Shown: positions 36,227-45,085, counted from the first letter of the stretch. The stretch: DNA of 64,000 nucleotides from Lactiplantibacillus mudanjiangensis (GCF_005405385.1 NZ_BJDY01000006.1:124001-188000), one strand, 5' to 3'. Notes: a model not told the origin generated them from the letters alone. Numbers and translations are program-made.

Positions 36227-36676
36227 ATGAACGGATCGCCTGCAATGTTAAATGACTTTTTAAAATATTATTCTACCGTTTTACGTTACATGGATAACTA
36301 TATTTCCGAACCAATTAATCGCTATCATATGACATTTGATGCTTTTTTGATTTTGCACGAAATTGGTGCCAGTACTAAGCCAATTCTATTAATGGATATT
36401 GCTGATAGCCATCATGTTTCTCGTAGTGCTATTTCTCGTCAAATCAGCACGCTATTGAAGTATGACTACGTTTATCAGGTTGCCAATCCGGCTGATCGCC
36501 GGCAGAAGAGTTTGTTATTGACCGAAAAGGGCCAAGCAACGGATAAGCAATTAATTCATGATATCTCGTTGATTTTTAATCAATGGATTGATCAATTAGG
36601 TGCCAATCGGATTCAGGCTATGCTTACTTTCTTCAGTGACTTTACACAACAAGTTATTGAACCACAGCAAAAATAA
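36227..36676 (+). CDS. MarR-family regulator
   Basis: A 149-aa cytosolic dimeric DNA-binding protein. The winged HTH is at about 52-105: MDIADSHHVSRSAISRQISTL is the recognition helix region and the wing is NPADRRQKSLLLTEKG, the MarR signature. Helices at both ends form the dimer. TAGGAGG precedes the ATG. The target is unknown; it may act on itself or on the permease upstream. It is the last clear host gene before the prophage and is closed by a strong terminator. Confidence 0.9.
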   Translation: MNGSPAMLNDFLKYYSTVLRYMDNYISEPINRYHMTFDAFLILHEIGASTKPILLMDIADSHHVSRSAISRQISTLLKYDYVYQVANPADRRQKSLLLTEKGQATDKQLIHDISLIFNQWIDQLGANRIQAMLTFFSDFTQQVIEPQQK

Positions 36677-36686
36677 GTCTAATCAG

Positions 36687-36738
36687 AAAGCGGCCTCAGC
36701 CAACGAGTTTGAAACTCACTGGTTGAGGCCGCTTTTTT
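36687..36738 (+). terminator. Strong terminator after the MarR gene
   Basis: AAAGCGGCCTCA pairs with TGAGGCCGCTTT, extended inward by CCA/TGG and GAGTTT/AAACTC, followed by six T. Confidence 0.93.
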
Positions 36739-36988
36739 AGTGCCACTCAAGATGCCGTCTAACGCGCTTAACAACTAGTTAAACTTGAAAATAAGCAGTC
36801 CTGTTAGAATCGCTGTTGCGCGTAAATTAAGCCGTTTAGCAGATTTAACTATCAGTTCATAAATCTCTATAAATCAACCATACAAAGGTATCTTAATCAT
36901 CATCGTGTACCCATGGTGTACATAATCTCAAAAAGCTAAATTTTTTCTTGCTTTGGTGCGTAGTTAAAATAGTAAGGAGGTGCTTCAC
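36739..36988. other. Prophage/host junction region, gene-free
   Basis: About 250 bases between the MarR terminator and the small ORF at 36989 hold no gene. A 17-base near-palindrome TGTACCCATGGTGTACA lies at 36906-36922, with GTGTAC also as a direct repeat. The phage attachment core should lie in or near this stretch because phage genes begin just to the right, but only one end is visible, so the core cannot be fixed. No tRNA end is seen. Confidence 0.4.
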
Positions 36989-37150
36989 TTGTTCGCAGAA
37001 CTCAACGATTTTTCAACTGCTAGTTTATCAAAGAACGCAACCTACGTTCAAATACTTGAGACAGTTTATCTCATTAAGAACGAAAGAATAATTAAAAAGC
37101 GCTTTGATTCTTGTGAAGAAGCATTATATTTTATGCTGGATCATACCTAA
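36989..37150 (+). CDS. Small 53-codon ORF at the prophage edge
   Basis: The frame runs from TTG 36989 to TAA 37150 with an ideal AAGGAGG (36974-36980) eight bases before it. The protein is hydrophilic, mixed charge, with no membrane segment: FAELNDFSTASLSKN at the start, then ILETVYLIKNERIIKKRFD and EEALYFMLDHT. The strand is opposite to the phage late genes. I do not recognise it. It may be a lysogenic conversion gene or a host gene split from its context by the phage. Confidence 0.5.
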   Translation: MFAELNDFSTASLSKNATYVQILETVYLIKNERIIKKRFDSCEEALYFMLDHT

Positions 37151-37189
37151 TTAGTATTCTATATAATAGAAAATTATTATAAAGCAAAA

Positions 37190-37226
37190 AAGCCACACAC
37201 CTACCTTATTGGCAGATGTGTGGCTT
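37190..37226 (-). terminator. Terminator of the phage late operon
   Basis: On the minus strand AAGCCACACA pairs with TGTGTGGCTT, followed by TTTTTT, just after the lysin stop at 37231. Confidence 0.9.
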
Positions 37227-37230
37227 TAAA

Positions 37231-38364
37231 TTATTCCTTAACCCATTTATCGTAATTTTTGTTAGTGGTCAAATCAGTTTTATGTCCCGCATGAATAAAT
37301 CGTAAATACCCGTTAATCACTTTGTACCCATTAACTTTTAACGTAGAGCCTTTCTTATAGAAGTGCTGCCTTTTCCCGTGTAAATAGGTATAAATTCCTT
37401 TCTTGTTGATAACCTTAATCTTAGTCACATACTTGGCATGATAGTAACTGGCGCCGATATCTTGTGCACGAATCTGACCAATCACAGTCTTGCCGTTATA
37501 AAGCGTCAATACTTGATTGGAAGTGCCGGTATACACAGTTTTGGCAGTGCCGACCGTTAAATTAGCCTTGGTTAACGCGGGATCAATCTTAGTTGAAGTA
37601 CCATAAAACTCGGCTCCCTTTTTTACGCGAACCACTTCACCTTTTACGTAACCGCCATGAGTGAACTTCGATTTATCTACCGTGTTGCCAAACCACCACG
37701 CAACCGAATGCTTTGACGTAATGATCTTGCTGGCATCAGTGGACTGTTTAATAGAAGTAAAATAGTGAGAATCCGTGTACTGCCATAAGGCATAATCATA
37801 CGGCGTTGGTTGGCTAGACTGATACGCTGCGATCCATTTAGCGTCATACCCCGAATCCGTTTTAATATACGAGTTATAGAAGCTACGATATGAGTACAAA
37901 ATCACTGGCTTCTTAGTCAGCTTCTTCATTTGAGTAGCCCACGCCTTTACAGCAGTTGCATATTTTCCTGATGTTGTTGTGTACTCCTCAGCATCATTCA
38001 CATAAAACTGCGCATGAGGTGCCCGCTTATACGTAGCCCTAGCCTCCGACTTAGCATCGGCAGCATTGATAAATTGACCATACTGATAAACACCGTACTT
38101 TAAGCCAACAGCGGTAGCGGCTTTAATATTGGCATCAATGTGACTGTCTTTTCTATTCTCACCATAACCCGTCCGTAAGATAACTCCACCGGCCTCACCT
38201 TTAAGCAATTTGGCTGTCGATTTAGTTAGTGGGCTCTGAAACTCACTGATATCAGGTACCGACTGTTTACTTAGTGTTTGAGCATTACTTTTCAATCCAA
38301 AAGAAAAAGCTACTATAATAGTAGCAATTCCCACGAACACTAATTTATTTGGATGCTTGATCAC
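37231..38364 (-). CDS. GH25 endolysin with signal peptide
   Basis: A 377-aa lysozyme-type wall hydrolase. From GTG 38364 (SD GGAGG at eight bases) it starts MIKHPNK then a hydrophobic stretch (8-23) and LKSNAQ, a plausible Sec signal peptide. The GH25 domain (about 35-220) begins VPDISEFQSP and has the acidic FYVNDAEEY site on a TIM-barrel strand. The C-terminal part (about 240-377) is Lys/Tyr-rich with repeated units (AKTVYTGTSNQVLTLY, GYLRFIHAGHK) that look like a wall-binding domain. Earlier in-frame starts to 38403 lie inside the ribosome binding site region. It overlaps the holin gene by 20 bases. Confidence 0.88.
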   Translation of the reverse strand: MIKHPNKLVFVGIATIIVAFSFGLKSNAQTLSKQSVPDISEFQSPLTKSTAKLLKGEAGGVILRTGYGENRKDSHIDANIKAATAVGLKYGVYQYGQFINAADAKSEARATYKRAPHAQFYVNDAEEYTTTSGKYATAVKAWATQMKKLTKKPVILYSYRSFYNSYIKTDSGYDAKWIAAYQSSQPTPYDYALWQYTDSHYFTSIKQSTDASKIITSKHSVAWWFGNTVDKSKFTHGGYVKGEVVRVKKGAEFYGTSTKIDPALTKANLTVGTAKTVYTGTSNQVLTLYNGKTVIGQIRAQDIGASYYHAKYVTKIKVINKKGIYTYLHGKRQHFYKKGSTLKVNGYKVINGYLRFIHAGHKTDLTTNKNYDKWVKE

Positions 38365-38632
38365 TCTTGTCACCTCCATCAGTTGGCTTTGAAGTATCGC
38401 CATCTTTTTTTACAATGCCATGGCTACCAAAATACGCGATCAGCGATGCAACACCCGTCAGTGTGGTTGATACCCAATAGTTCAGTTGATCACTGTCAAT
38501 TGGCAATGGCCCCTTACCTTGCATTGATAATGCTTGATTAATCAAGGTTAACAGTAACACCGCAAAACTAGCCGTCCCTTTAACATCAATGTTACTAGTC
38601 CACACTTTAATTTTCCCCATGTAATTCTTCAT
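38345..38632 (-). CDS. Phage holin
   Basis: A 95-aa membrane protein: two hydrophobic segments (about 20-36 and 50-68, ending IAYFGSHG) with a short linker containing LPIDSDQLN, and a charged hydrophilic C-terminus (KKDGDTSKPTDGG). Length, topology and place directly before the endolysin fit small two-helix phage holins (phi LC3 / Hol44-like); the exact class is not certain. GGAGG lies eight bases before ATG 38632. It overlaps the preceding membrane protein gene by 26 bases. Confidence 0.82.
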   Translation of the reverse strand: MKNYMGKIKVWTSNIDVKGTASFAVLLLTLINQALSMQGKGPLPIDSDQLNYWVSTTLTGVASLIAYFGSHGIVKKDGDTSKPTDGGDKSDQASK

Positions 38633-38930
38633 CTACTTTTCCTCCATTTAATTTATCGAGTTTGTCCTGCATCGCCCCAACTTGCTTGGTCAAAGCGTCA
38701 ATCGTTGTTGATTGTGCCTCAACTTGTGCGGTTAGCTCGGCAATCTTACCGTTCTTTGATTCAAGCTGTTCAAGCAGTTCTTGAACCTTAGCGATCATAT
38801 CGGGCATTGAATGCGCATACACCGACTCCGTATCAGAGCTAGCTTTGGTCTTGGTCCCCAAATAAGTGATGATACCGCCAATAACACCGCCACCAACTGT
38901 CAGTAGTGTTTGAAATAGTCCTGAGTTCAT
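38607..38930 (-). CDS. Phage membrane protein with coiled coil (XhlA-like position)
   Basis: A 107-aa protein: one N-terminal membrane helix (about 6-25, VGGGVIGGIITYLG) followed by a heptad-rich coiled coil (about 45-95, VQELLEQLESKNGKIAELTA). In PBSX the lysis helper XhlA lies at this place but has its helix at the other end, so homology is not claimed. It may aid the holin or act as a second lysis protein. It shares a four-base ATGA-type overlap with the gene upstream. Confidence 0.65.
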   Translation of the reverse strand: MNSGLFQTLLTVGGGVIGGIITYLGTKTKASSDTESVYAHSMPDMIAKVQELLEQLESKNGKIAELTAQVEAQSTTIDALTKQVGAMQDKLDKLNGGKVDEELHGEN

Positions 38931-39313
38931 TCGGTATCACCAGCCCACGCATCAAAAATTAATCGCCCGGCCACGGCAAACATCAGCCAACAATCTAGTC
39001 GTGCGAACGGATGGCCCCATAACTCAATGTTTTGTATTAAAAAAGCCAGCGCATACACCACCCACAAAAATGTAAGAGTGATATAGCACCAGCTAACTAA
39101 TGGCCTGATATTATAAATCGCCACAATCACCGTGATCGTACCTAAGATGATAGCAATCGTTGCAAATGGTGGGTCGTCAATATGACTTGCCACCGTATTA
39201 AAAAAGTCCGGTCGCTCGAAACGAAATGAGTTAGCCACAAAGTAGGCCCCAAGCATAATCGTTTCTAAACCAGACATTAATAGTGATCTATTCTTCTTTA
39301 GTGAGTCCAACAC
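38927..39313 (-). CDS. Phage multi-pass membrane protein in the lysis module
   Basis: A 128-aa protein with three or four membrane segments (about 12-30, 46-65, 70-92, 108-122). The start is GTG 39313 with GGAGG nine bases before it. It lies between XkdX and the coiled-coil membrane protein and overlaps the latter by four bases. I do not recognise a family; position suggests a role in lysis or superinfection, but this is inference. Confidence 0.6.
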   Translation of the reverse strand: MLDSLKKNRSLLMSGLETIMLGAYFVANSFRFERPDFFNTVASHIDDPPFATIAIILGTITVIVAIYNIRPLVSWCYITLTFLWVVYALAFLIQNIELWGHPFARLDCWLMFAVAGRLIFDAWAGDTE

Positions 39314-39344
39314 ATTGAATCACCTCCATCAATCATTAAACTAA

Positions 39345-39488
39345 CTACGCTGTTGCCGCGTATTTTTTGCCCGTCAACTCCTTATATTGATCAGCGGTCA
39401 GCTTATTATTTTGAACATAATATTCGGCTGATGGTACCAAGGCTCCCCAGCCATACAACATTTTAATCATTTGAAAATCAGAAAACAT
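39345..39488 (-). CDS. XkdX-family protein
   Basis: A 47-aa protein starting MFSDFQMIKMLYGWG and ending with the ITADQYKELTG-type motif (here LTADQYKELTGKKY), the hallmark of the XkdX family found after tail fibre genes. The middle SAEYYVQNN also fits. GGAGGGATTGAC precedes the ATG. The function is unknown, probably linked to the tail fibre. Confidence 0.88.
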   Translation of the reverse strand: MFSDFQMIKMLYGWGALVPSAEYYVQNNKLTADQYKELTGKKYAATA

Positions 39489-39499
39489 GTCAATCCCTC

Positions 39500-39997
39500 C
39501 TATTCGGCTTTAGTAGCTTCACTAACAGCTGGGCTAGCTTCTGAAATAGATGCCGATTCCGCACCCGTGGTAGACGTATCAGAATCTGTATCATCGCTAG
39601 TATCTGTGGCCGGGTTTAATTGATCTTGAAGAGTCGCAATCGTTGATTTAAGTGTTGAAACCTCAATATCAGCAGCAGCCTGTTGTGCATACAATTGCCC
39701 ACTAAACTGTTGTAACTGTGTGATGGTACCGGCCTGACCGTCAATCGTGGCCGCTTGTTCTTGAATCGTACCGTTGGCCTCATCCAACTGTCTCTTTAAT
39801 TCATCGATGGAAACGGTTGGTAAGTTGCCCGGCGCTTTCAAAACACCATCAATCACGCTAAATTTGGACGAATAGGACATAAAATCCGACATCCACGCTA
39901 ACGGTACAGTAATTGCTGTATAGCCATCAGCCGCCACCTTTTTGAAATCGCTCACGTAATTTTGACTATCAACTTTGATATACACTGTTTGATTCAT
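39500..39997 (-). CDS. Phage tail-associated protein with coiled coil
   Basis: 165 residues. The N-terminal part (MNQTVYIKVDSQNYVSDFKK) is a small beta domain seen in fibre accessory proteins of lactobacillus phages. A coiled coil follows (about 68-125, DELKRQLDEANGTIQEQAAT), then an acidic Ser/Thr tail. It lies directly after the fibre gene, so it probably belongs to the distal tail. GAGAGGAAAAG precedes the ATG. Confidence 0.6.
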   Translation of the reverse strand: MNQTVYIKVDSQNYVSDFKKVAADGYTAITVPLAWMSDFMSYSSKFSVIDGVLKAPGNLPTVSIDELKRQLDEANGTIQEQAATIDGQAGTITQLQQFSGQLYAQQAAADIEVSTLKSTIATLQDQLNPATDTSDDTDSDTSTTGAESASISEASPAVSEATKAE

Positions 39998-40013
39998 TGC
40001 TTTTCCTCTCTTT

Positions 40014-41486
40014 CTAGGCTAAAACTATATTCATGCTAAGCATCAATCCATATCCATTATTGGCCGCCGTGCTACCTGCAGAAGTTGATCGGTGTTTCAA
40101 AAAGATAATAGTTCCATTTGTTTGAACTTCCGCTAGCCATATATTGTCATCCGCAGATTGACAAACAGAATAAGTTTCATCAGAAATTGGTAATAGGTAT
40201 GATGGGAGCATCCCAATTGTCGCCACTTCGCCTGCCGCTATGGTCTTAGACGGTGTTAATCGAGCATTCAAAGTTAAACTATTTCCCGAACGTGACCAAT
40301 GAATAGCATCCTTAGAACTCGTTGTCCCCAAACTATAAAAGTTTGACCCACAATCAAAAGTTCCAGATCCTTCAACTATGGGTGCCATACTCCATGGTGA
40401 CGGTGTTGATTCCCGCGCTACCTTCACCTCGGTAAAGCACAGCCACGCGGGCGTACCATCCGTTGACCCGCTGTTATCAATTCTGAATCGTACATTTGTC
40501 GCTCCTACTGGTACTGTGCACGTACCTGAAATAGGTTGTACTTTGCTAGGTGATAGTTTCACATTATCTATTACTTTTAAAGATGTATTATCAAAAATTA
40601 AATAAACATCTGTACCTGAGACATTAGTTCCTGCAAATGCCAATGCACTCCATGATATCTTTTCACCCGCCATCACCGGAAAAGGGCTGCATGAACCGTT
40701 GACTTCGGATTCTGATTCGTTTGCAATTTTTGATGTAACCAACCTAAAAACATTATCCTTACCATTATGGTAAAAATTATGTGTCGTCACACTAAAACTT
40801 GCACTCGCATCTGATGATCCAGATCCGGTCATTATCCAGCCCCTCGTACTTGATGGATATGCTGAATTCACAACTAAGTTTGCTGAACCATAGTTGCTTG
40901 CAGCCGCAACGACATCGGCGGTGTTCGCCTTACCCTTGGTTGCATTATCCGTATAAGCATTCGCTTGATTCATGGCCGTTGTAATCTTTGTATCAATCAC
41001 TTGCTCATGATTGGCCAGTTCCTCATAAGTCACCGAATCAGTCGGGCTGATAACAATATTGACGCTAGCAGCGGCCCCAATATGCGTCTTGAAATTAAAA
41101 GTCGTTCCAGTAACGGTTGTGCCGTTTTGTGCTGGGATCAAATCCGCTACCGTTGCGGTGGCAATCCCATACATCACTTCTTCGCCATTGACTGGTTTGG
41201 CATATAGCGCAATCGCATAAAGCAAGTAGTCGCTCTCTAAATCCTGATTAATCACCTTAACCGGAATATCTACGGTATGGTCGTCTTGAACGGTGATATT
41301 GCCAACCTTAAAATCTTGTACCACATTTTCAATGCCCGTTAGAGCCTTTAAGTCATCACTGCTTAGCTTACTCATATCGGTGGCCGTTGTTGACGCATGT
41401 GTAAATTGCACTTGCTGCCCACTAACGGATTGAGCACTTAGCTGGTAACCCGCATCAGTGATCACCAGTTGATTCCATTTTGCCAT
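40014..41486 (-). CDS. Phage tail fibre
   Basis: A 490-aa protein. The N-terminal domain (about 1-150, AKWNQLVITDAGYQLSAQSV) is of the phage tail-collar/DUF3751-like type that attaches the fibre to the baseplate. A short helical part (DTKITTAMNQANAYTDNATKG, about 167-187) is typical of fibre trimerisation regions. The C-terminal half (about 205-490) has a jelly-roll-like carbohydrate-binding segment and then a tip, presumably binding the host wall. The start overlaps the upstream stop (TAATG). Confidence 0.8.
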   Translation of the reverse strand: MAKWNQLVITDAGYQLSAQSVSGQQVQFTHASTTATDMSKLSSDDLKALTGIENVVQDFKVGNITVQDDHTVDIPVKVINQDLESDYLLYAIALYAKPVNGEEVMYGIATATVADLIPAQNGTTVTGTTFNFKTHIGAAASVNIVISPTDSVTYEELANHEQVIDTKITTAMNQANAYTDNATKGKANTADVVAAASNYGSANLVVNSAYPSSTRGWIMTGSGSSDASASFSVTTHNFYHNGKDNVFRLVTSKIANESESEVNGSCSPFPVMAGEKISWSALAFAGTNVSGTDVYLIFDNTSLKVIDNVKLSPSKVQPISGTCTVPVGATNVRFRIDNSGSTDGTPAWLCFTEVKVARESTPSPWSMAPIVEGSGTFDCGSNFYSLGTTSSKDAIHWSRSGNSLTLNARLTPSKTIAAGEVATIGMLPSYLLPISDETYSVCQSADDNIWLAEVQTNGTIIFLKHRSTSAGSTAANNGYGLMLSMNIVLA

Positions 41487-42190
41487 TAATTTACCTCCTC
41501 ACTTTCAATCGTGTAACTAGTTGAAACTTGATGAACTGCCCGCATATAGGCCGTATCAGACAGTGTGCGTTCGTAAGTGTCATTATCAACATCACTTTCA
41601 AGCTCAACCTTGTTGAAGACTGTCATTAACGAACCGATCCATAAGTTACCGTCAACCTGTGCCGCGTACTCAATATCAATGACACGAACAGTCGCAGGCA
41701 CCACAGACTGGATAATTTTTAGCAGCAGTCTTGTACGCCGTTCATCGCTAATGTAGTGCGCCGGGATTCCAGTAACCTTAATCGCCATTGGGTCACCACC
41801 CAACTGGTCTGCATCTGTGATAATGTGGAACTCACTAGGATCAGCACCAGTTGTAAAAGAAATGAACCGAATTAGGTCATCCTCAGTAACGCCCATATGA
41901 CTCTTCATCTTAGCTAGCCGAATTAAGAACTTAAGATACTCGTCATCACTATCAATTCGAGTAACACCCCAATCGGCAGCATACTTTTCCAATGGAACAC
42001 CGGCTAAGTTTTCCGGCCAAATAGCTTGGTAAATATCTTTGAAAAGCTTTGCATCGGCTACTTGCTGATCAGCAATCATGCTCAACAGCAATTGATTAGC
42101 CGAACCGTCCTCAGACGCTAGGAAAGCTGGAAACTTGTTAGCGATGCGATTACGAATATTTGATTCGGAAAATCGATCCCAATCAATCAT
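41486..42190 (-). CDS. Phage tail protein, YmfQ/XkdU-like
   Basis: A 234-aa protein following the baseplate J gene, as XkdU/YmfQ does. Typical features are the N-terminal NRIANKFPAFLASEDGSANQ, the central LEKYAADWGVTR and the C-terminal strand region. It is a baseplate wedge or fibre connector protein. It overlaps the baseplate J gene by eight bases and the fibre gene by one base (TAATG). Confidence 0.8.
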   Translation of the reverse strand: MIDWDRFSESNIRNRIANKFPAFLASEDGSANQLLLSMIADQQVADAKLFKDIYQAIWPENLAGVPLEKYAADWGVTRIDSDDEYLKFLIRLAKMKSHMGVTEDDLIRFISFTTGADPSEFHIITDADQLGGDPMAIKVTGIPAHYISDERRTRLLLKIIQSVVPATVRVIDIEYAAQVDGNLWIGSLMTVFNKVELESDVDNDTYERTLSDTAYMRAVHQVSTSYTIESEEVN

Positions 42191-43403
42191 CTAAAACCAC
42201 CTCGATGTTGGCCGCATTACCTTCCAATAGTTCAAAGGAATTGCAGGTGATATCTTGTAAGCTTAAGTCATCTTTGTCTTTACCGATGCCAACAACTACA
42301 CTACTGATTCCCGGGACCTTCCAAACATACTCAAAAACCTTTGAGAATAGTAAGGTATCCCCCATTCTCAAAGTATTCACGTAATCTAAAACTTGCTGTT
42401 TAAGTGCTGCAGGTCCACCATCGGAATCAAAATCATCATTAGTTTTAACATCCAATTTAAAATAAACCGGCGTTTGTGAGGCGCGCGAAAAACTAATTTG
42501 CCGCTCATCACCTGATAAATTAACCAAAGTCTTAGTGATGTCACCATACGTCCGCCCCGGTAAAGCAACAGACGTTCTGATAGCCTCGGCAATTTCATCA
42601 TCGGCACCACCAATCACATAAATGTGCACAACTTTTGGTGGGTTACCATATTGATCAGTTTCCATAGTGTTGTTATCGACCACTTTAGCCTGTATAACAC
42701 CGGCAACATTTTCAACGGCCGCCTTGATGCCATCATCGGCTGAGGCAGAATGTGACAATCGACTGGCTTTAACACGTGCCCGATAAGCTGTATCGGTCTC
42801 TGCATCACCACCACCAACTGCTGCATTCGGATTCGTTACGGCAACCACACCATCTAAGATTTCTTCTTCATTAATGATTGTGTTAGCGGCAACATTACTA
42901 TCAGCACCGGCTTCCTCGGCAATTGCCTGAACTGAAACACGACCAATCGCGTTCCCATCTTCATCTAGCAAATCAGTGGGCTGCTGAGTATCTGGGTCAG
43001 TGACCGTTGCCACTTCAATAATCTTCACATCATCAAGAACTGAGAAAATTTGACCATCATCTGTTGAATATTCAGTACCCTCAGGGATTTCAGTGCCAAC
43101 ATCACCATCAATTTGAAGATAAACGGTAGCCGCTAGTTCTGGTTTACGTGTAATCCCTTCATCGGTTCCGTGATAATCTAGGGTTTCGTCAGTGCTAGAA
43201 TCCAAAAAGATACTAAGTAGCACGGCATGTGCTAATTGCGTAATCTCAAGCTTGTTGTCAGCCATAATTGCGAACAGCTGGCCTGCGCGCGTTTCATCAC
43301 CAGTCGCAATCTGCTCACCAAACTTGCTAGCAGCATTGACGGTAATTTCTTCACGGATGTCATCCAGTTCAGGCTGATCAAATCCATATTTAGTCAGTTC
43401 CAC
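42183..43403 (-). CDS. Baseplate J-like protein (XkdT, gp47 family)
   Basis: A 406-aa wedge protein. The N-terminal part (RAGQLFAIMADNKLEITQLAHAVLLSIFLDSSTDETLD) and the central VQAIAEEAGADSNVAANTI and AYRARV pieces are standard for the family. The start is GTG 43403 with GGAGG nine bases before it, overlapping the XkdS-like gene by 14 bases. Baseplate J proteins link the hub to the wedges around the tail tip. Confidence 0.9.
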   Translation of the reverse strand: MELTKYGFDQPELDDIREEITVNAASKFGEQIATGDETRAGQLFAIMADNKLEITQLAHAVLLSIFLDSSTDETLDYHGTDEGITRKPELAATVYLQIDGDVGTEIPEGTEYSTDDGQIFSVLDDVKIIEVATVTDPDTQQPTDLLDEDGNAIGRVSVQAIAEEAGADSNVAANTIINEEEILDGVVAVTNPNAAVGGGDAETDTAYRARVKASRLSHSASADDGIKAAVENVAGVIQAKVVDNNTMETDQYGNPPKVVHIYVIGGADDEIAEAIRTSVALPGRTYGDITKTLVNLSGDERQISFSRASQTPVYFKLDVKTNDDFDSDGGPAALKQQVLDYVNTLRMGDTLLFSKVFEYVWKVPGISSVVVGIGKDKDDLSLQDITCNSFELLEGNAANIEVVLDD

Positions 43404-43770
43404 TATCGCTCACCTCCAAATCTGTTTGAATCGATTCATCTGTATTAATTTCAATAGTTAGATGAATCGTTGCAGTTCTCCCCAACTTATCCACACTATC
43501 AACAGTAACCCCGATAATCTGGTCTTCCATGACATCGGTTAGATAATTTTCTAGTTCCGCTTGTAACGCACCCTCATCATCTAAAAGACTGAACAAATTC
43601 AGATGTCCGAAACCAAAGTCTTCATTCCAATCAAGTTCACCGATGTTTGTACCTAAAGCAATGCGAACTGCCTGTGTGGTTTGGCCTTCATCTTCAATCA
43701 TTTGAAAATCACCGGTATCAGGATCAAGCGTTAAATCACCATCACTGCCAGTTAAAAAATCTAAACTCAT
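43390..43770 (-). CDS. Baseplate wedge protein (XkdS, DUF2634)
   Basis: A 126-aa protein. LDWNEDFGFGH is the conserved GPW/gp25-like loop, followed by AELENYLTDVMED. DUF2634/XkdS proteins are the gp25-type wedge component that starts sheath assembly. It overlaps the upstream XkdR-like gene by four bases. Confidence 0.88.
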   Translation of the reverse strand: MSLDFLTGSDGDLTLDPDTGDFQMIEDEGQTTQAVRIALGTNIGELDWNEDFGFGHLNLFSLLDDEGALQAELENYLTDVMEDQIIGVTVDSVDKLGRTATIHLTIEINTDESIQTDLEVSDSGTD

Positions 43771-44141
43771 GCAAGGATCACCCCAATCACCACAGCATCG
43801 TTCACACTGTGCATTCGGCGGCTAGCCAGAGAGAATGGACGCGGACCATTGAAATTATCCATGTCACGGTCAAGGAACCCCACAAGCACCACATCACCTT
43901 TTTTTAAATGGACGTCTTTACCGTCTTTACGGTATTCAGCAGCTTGTTGAGTTACTAAGCAATTGCCGATAATCGGACGCTTATCTCCATCAGATTGTAG
44001 TGGCGTGGGCTGTACATCGGCAGTGCTGCCGTTCAACTTAGCGACAGTCCCCACCGTCATGCAGTTGGCCGCAAGTAAGAAATACGGCAGTAGGTTATTT
44101 TTGATTAGTGTCAAAACATCATTTTTATCTCTTGCTGTCAT
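43767..44141 (-). CDS. XkdR-like protein (DUF2577)
   Basis: A 124-aa protein with the OB-fold type pattern of DUF2577: GTVAKLNGSTADVQP, then KKGDVVLVGFLDRD and a SLASRRMHSVNDAVVIGVI end. Such proteins are gpV/gp5-like spike or hub parts of the baseplate. It has four-base overlaps with both neighbours, so the genes are translationally coupled. Confidence 0.85.
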   Translation of the reverse strand: MTARDKNDVLTLIKNNLLPYFLLAANCMTVGTVAKLNGSTADVQPTPLQSDGDKRPIIGNCLVTQQAAEYRKDGKDVHLKKGDVVLVGFLDRDMDNFNGPRPFSLASRRMHSVNDAVVIGVILA

Positions 44142-45085
44142 ACTCGCACCACCTCCGCAGACATCAGGCCGTCATCTAGCCCAGTCGATGTATTTTTAGT
44201 TCTTACCAGTCCCTTGACCGTTTCCGAATCAACATAAAAAATAGAACCCACTGTGATCAATGAATTCAGATAAAGTGATAGTGAATAAGTTGGTTTCTTG
44301 CCGTCCGAATCATTAACGGTAGGTTCAGCCGTTAGCCCATCTTTCAATGTCAGATACAGATGAGTAGCGTACAGACTCGGTTTCTTATGATCATCGATGA
44401 CTAGCGACCCACGACGATAATACATAACACTGCCACAATCCTTAGCTAACTTTTTAAGCGCATCAAAAGGCTTATCAGACAAGGTGTAACCACGCTTGTA
44501 CACCTTATTTTTCTTTAAATGCAATACTGAAATTTTGATTCCTGAACTTCGACAAATCCGACCAATAATCGTTTTAGCTTTAACGTTCTTGCTAAAGCGG
44601 ATATTGATTTTCTTTTTCTTTCTAGACGTCCAAGTAACTGTTTTTCCATCACTAGTCTTATAAGAATGCTTGACCTCTTTATAGCCGGCGTACTGGTTAT
44701 AAATCTTGCTTAATTTTGAGTAATCTTTACCCTCAGTGAATGTAAAAGAAAAAGCACGATCCACACCATCAATTGTGATAGGTTGAATCTTGCTTATATC
44801 GCCCTCGCTGAGAATACCGAATGTTGACTTAGAACCGCCCTTAATCACAACATGATCGTGGACTTTAAATAGGGCCCGATGCTTCTTGGATAGATTATAA
44901 ATCGTGATAGTGTTAGTGGTCGGCTCGCCTTCGTCAGATGAATTAATCTCACCACTTATTGTTAGACCATATCCAGCTGGTTTGTAGTTGTAAAAACTAT
45001 ACGTGCCATGCTTAAGATGCAGCTCAACTACAACGCGTCCACCATACCAGGTTTTCCCCTTAGGGCCGGTGCTAATCATCGTCAT
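44138..45085 (-). CDS. Baseplate hub protein (XkdQ-like)
   Basis: About 315 residues. The family features are ISGEINSSDEGEPTTNTITIYNLS early on, then KAKTIIGRICRSSGIKI and LKKLAKDCGSVMYYRRGSLVI, typical of XkdQ/gpD-like hub proteins. ATG 45085 is preferred (AGGAG nine bases before); the ATG at 45094 abuts the ribosome binding site. It overlaps the baseplate plug gene. Confidence 0.83.
   Translation of the reverse strand: MTMISTGPKGKTWYGGRVVVELHLKHGTYSFYNYKPAGYGLTISGEINSSDEGEPTTNTITIYNLSKKHRALFKVHDHVVIKGGSKSTFGILSEGDISKIQPITIDGVDRAFSFTFTEGKDYSKLSKIYNQYAGYKEVKHSYKTSDGKTVTWTSRKKKKINIRFSKNVKAKTIIGRICRSSGIKISVLHLKKNKVYKRGYTLSDKPFDALKKLAKDCGSVMYYRRGSLVIDDHKKPSLYATHLYLTLKDGLTAEPTVNDSDGKKPTYSLSLYLNSLITVGSIFYVDSETVKGLVRTKNTSTGLDDGLMSAEVVRV

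Noticed and set aside
36740-36990. tRNA 3' end as phage integration site
   Set aside because: No T-loop-like or acceptor-stem sequence is present in the gap.
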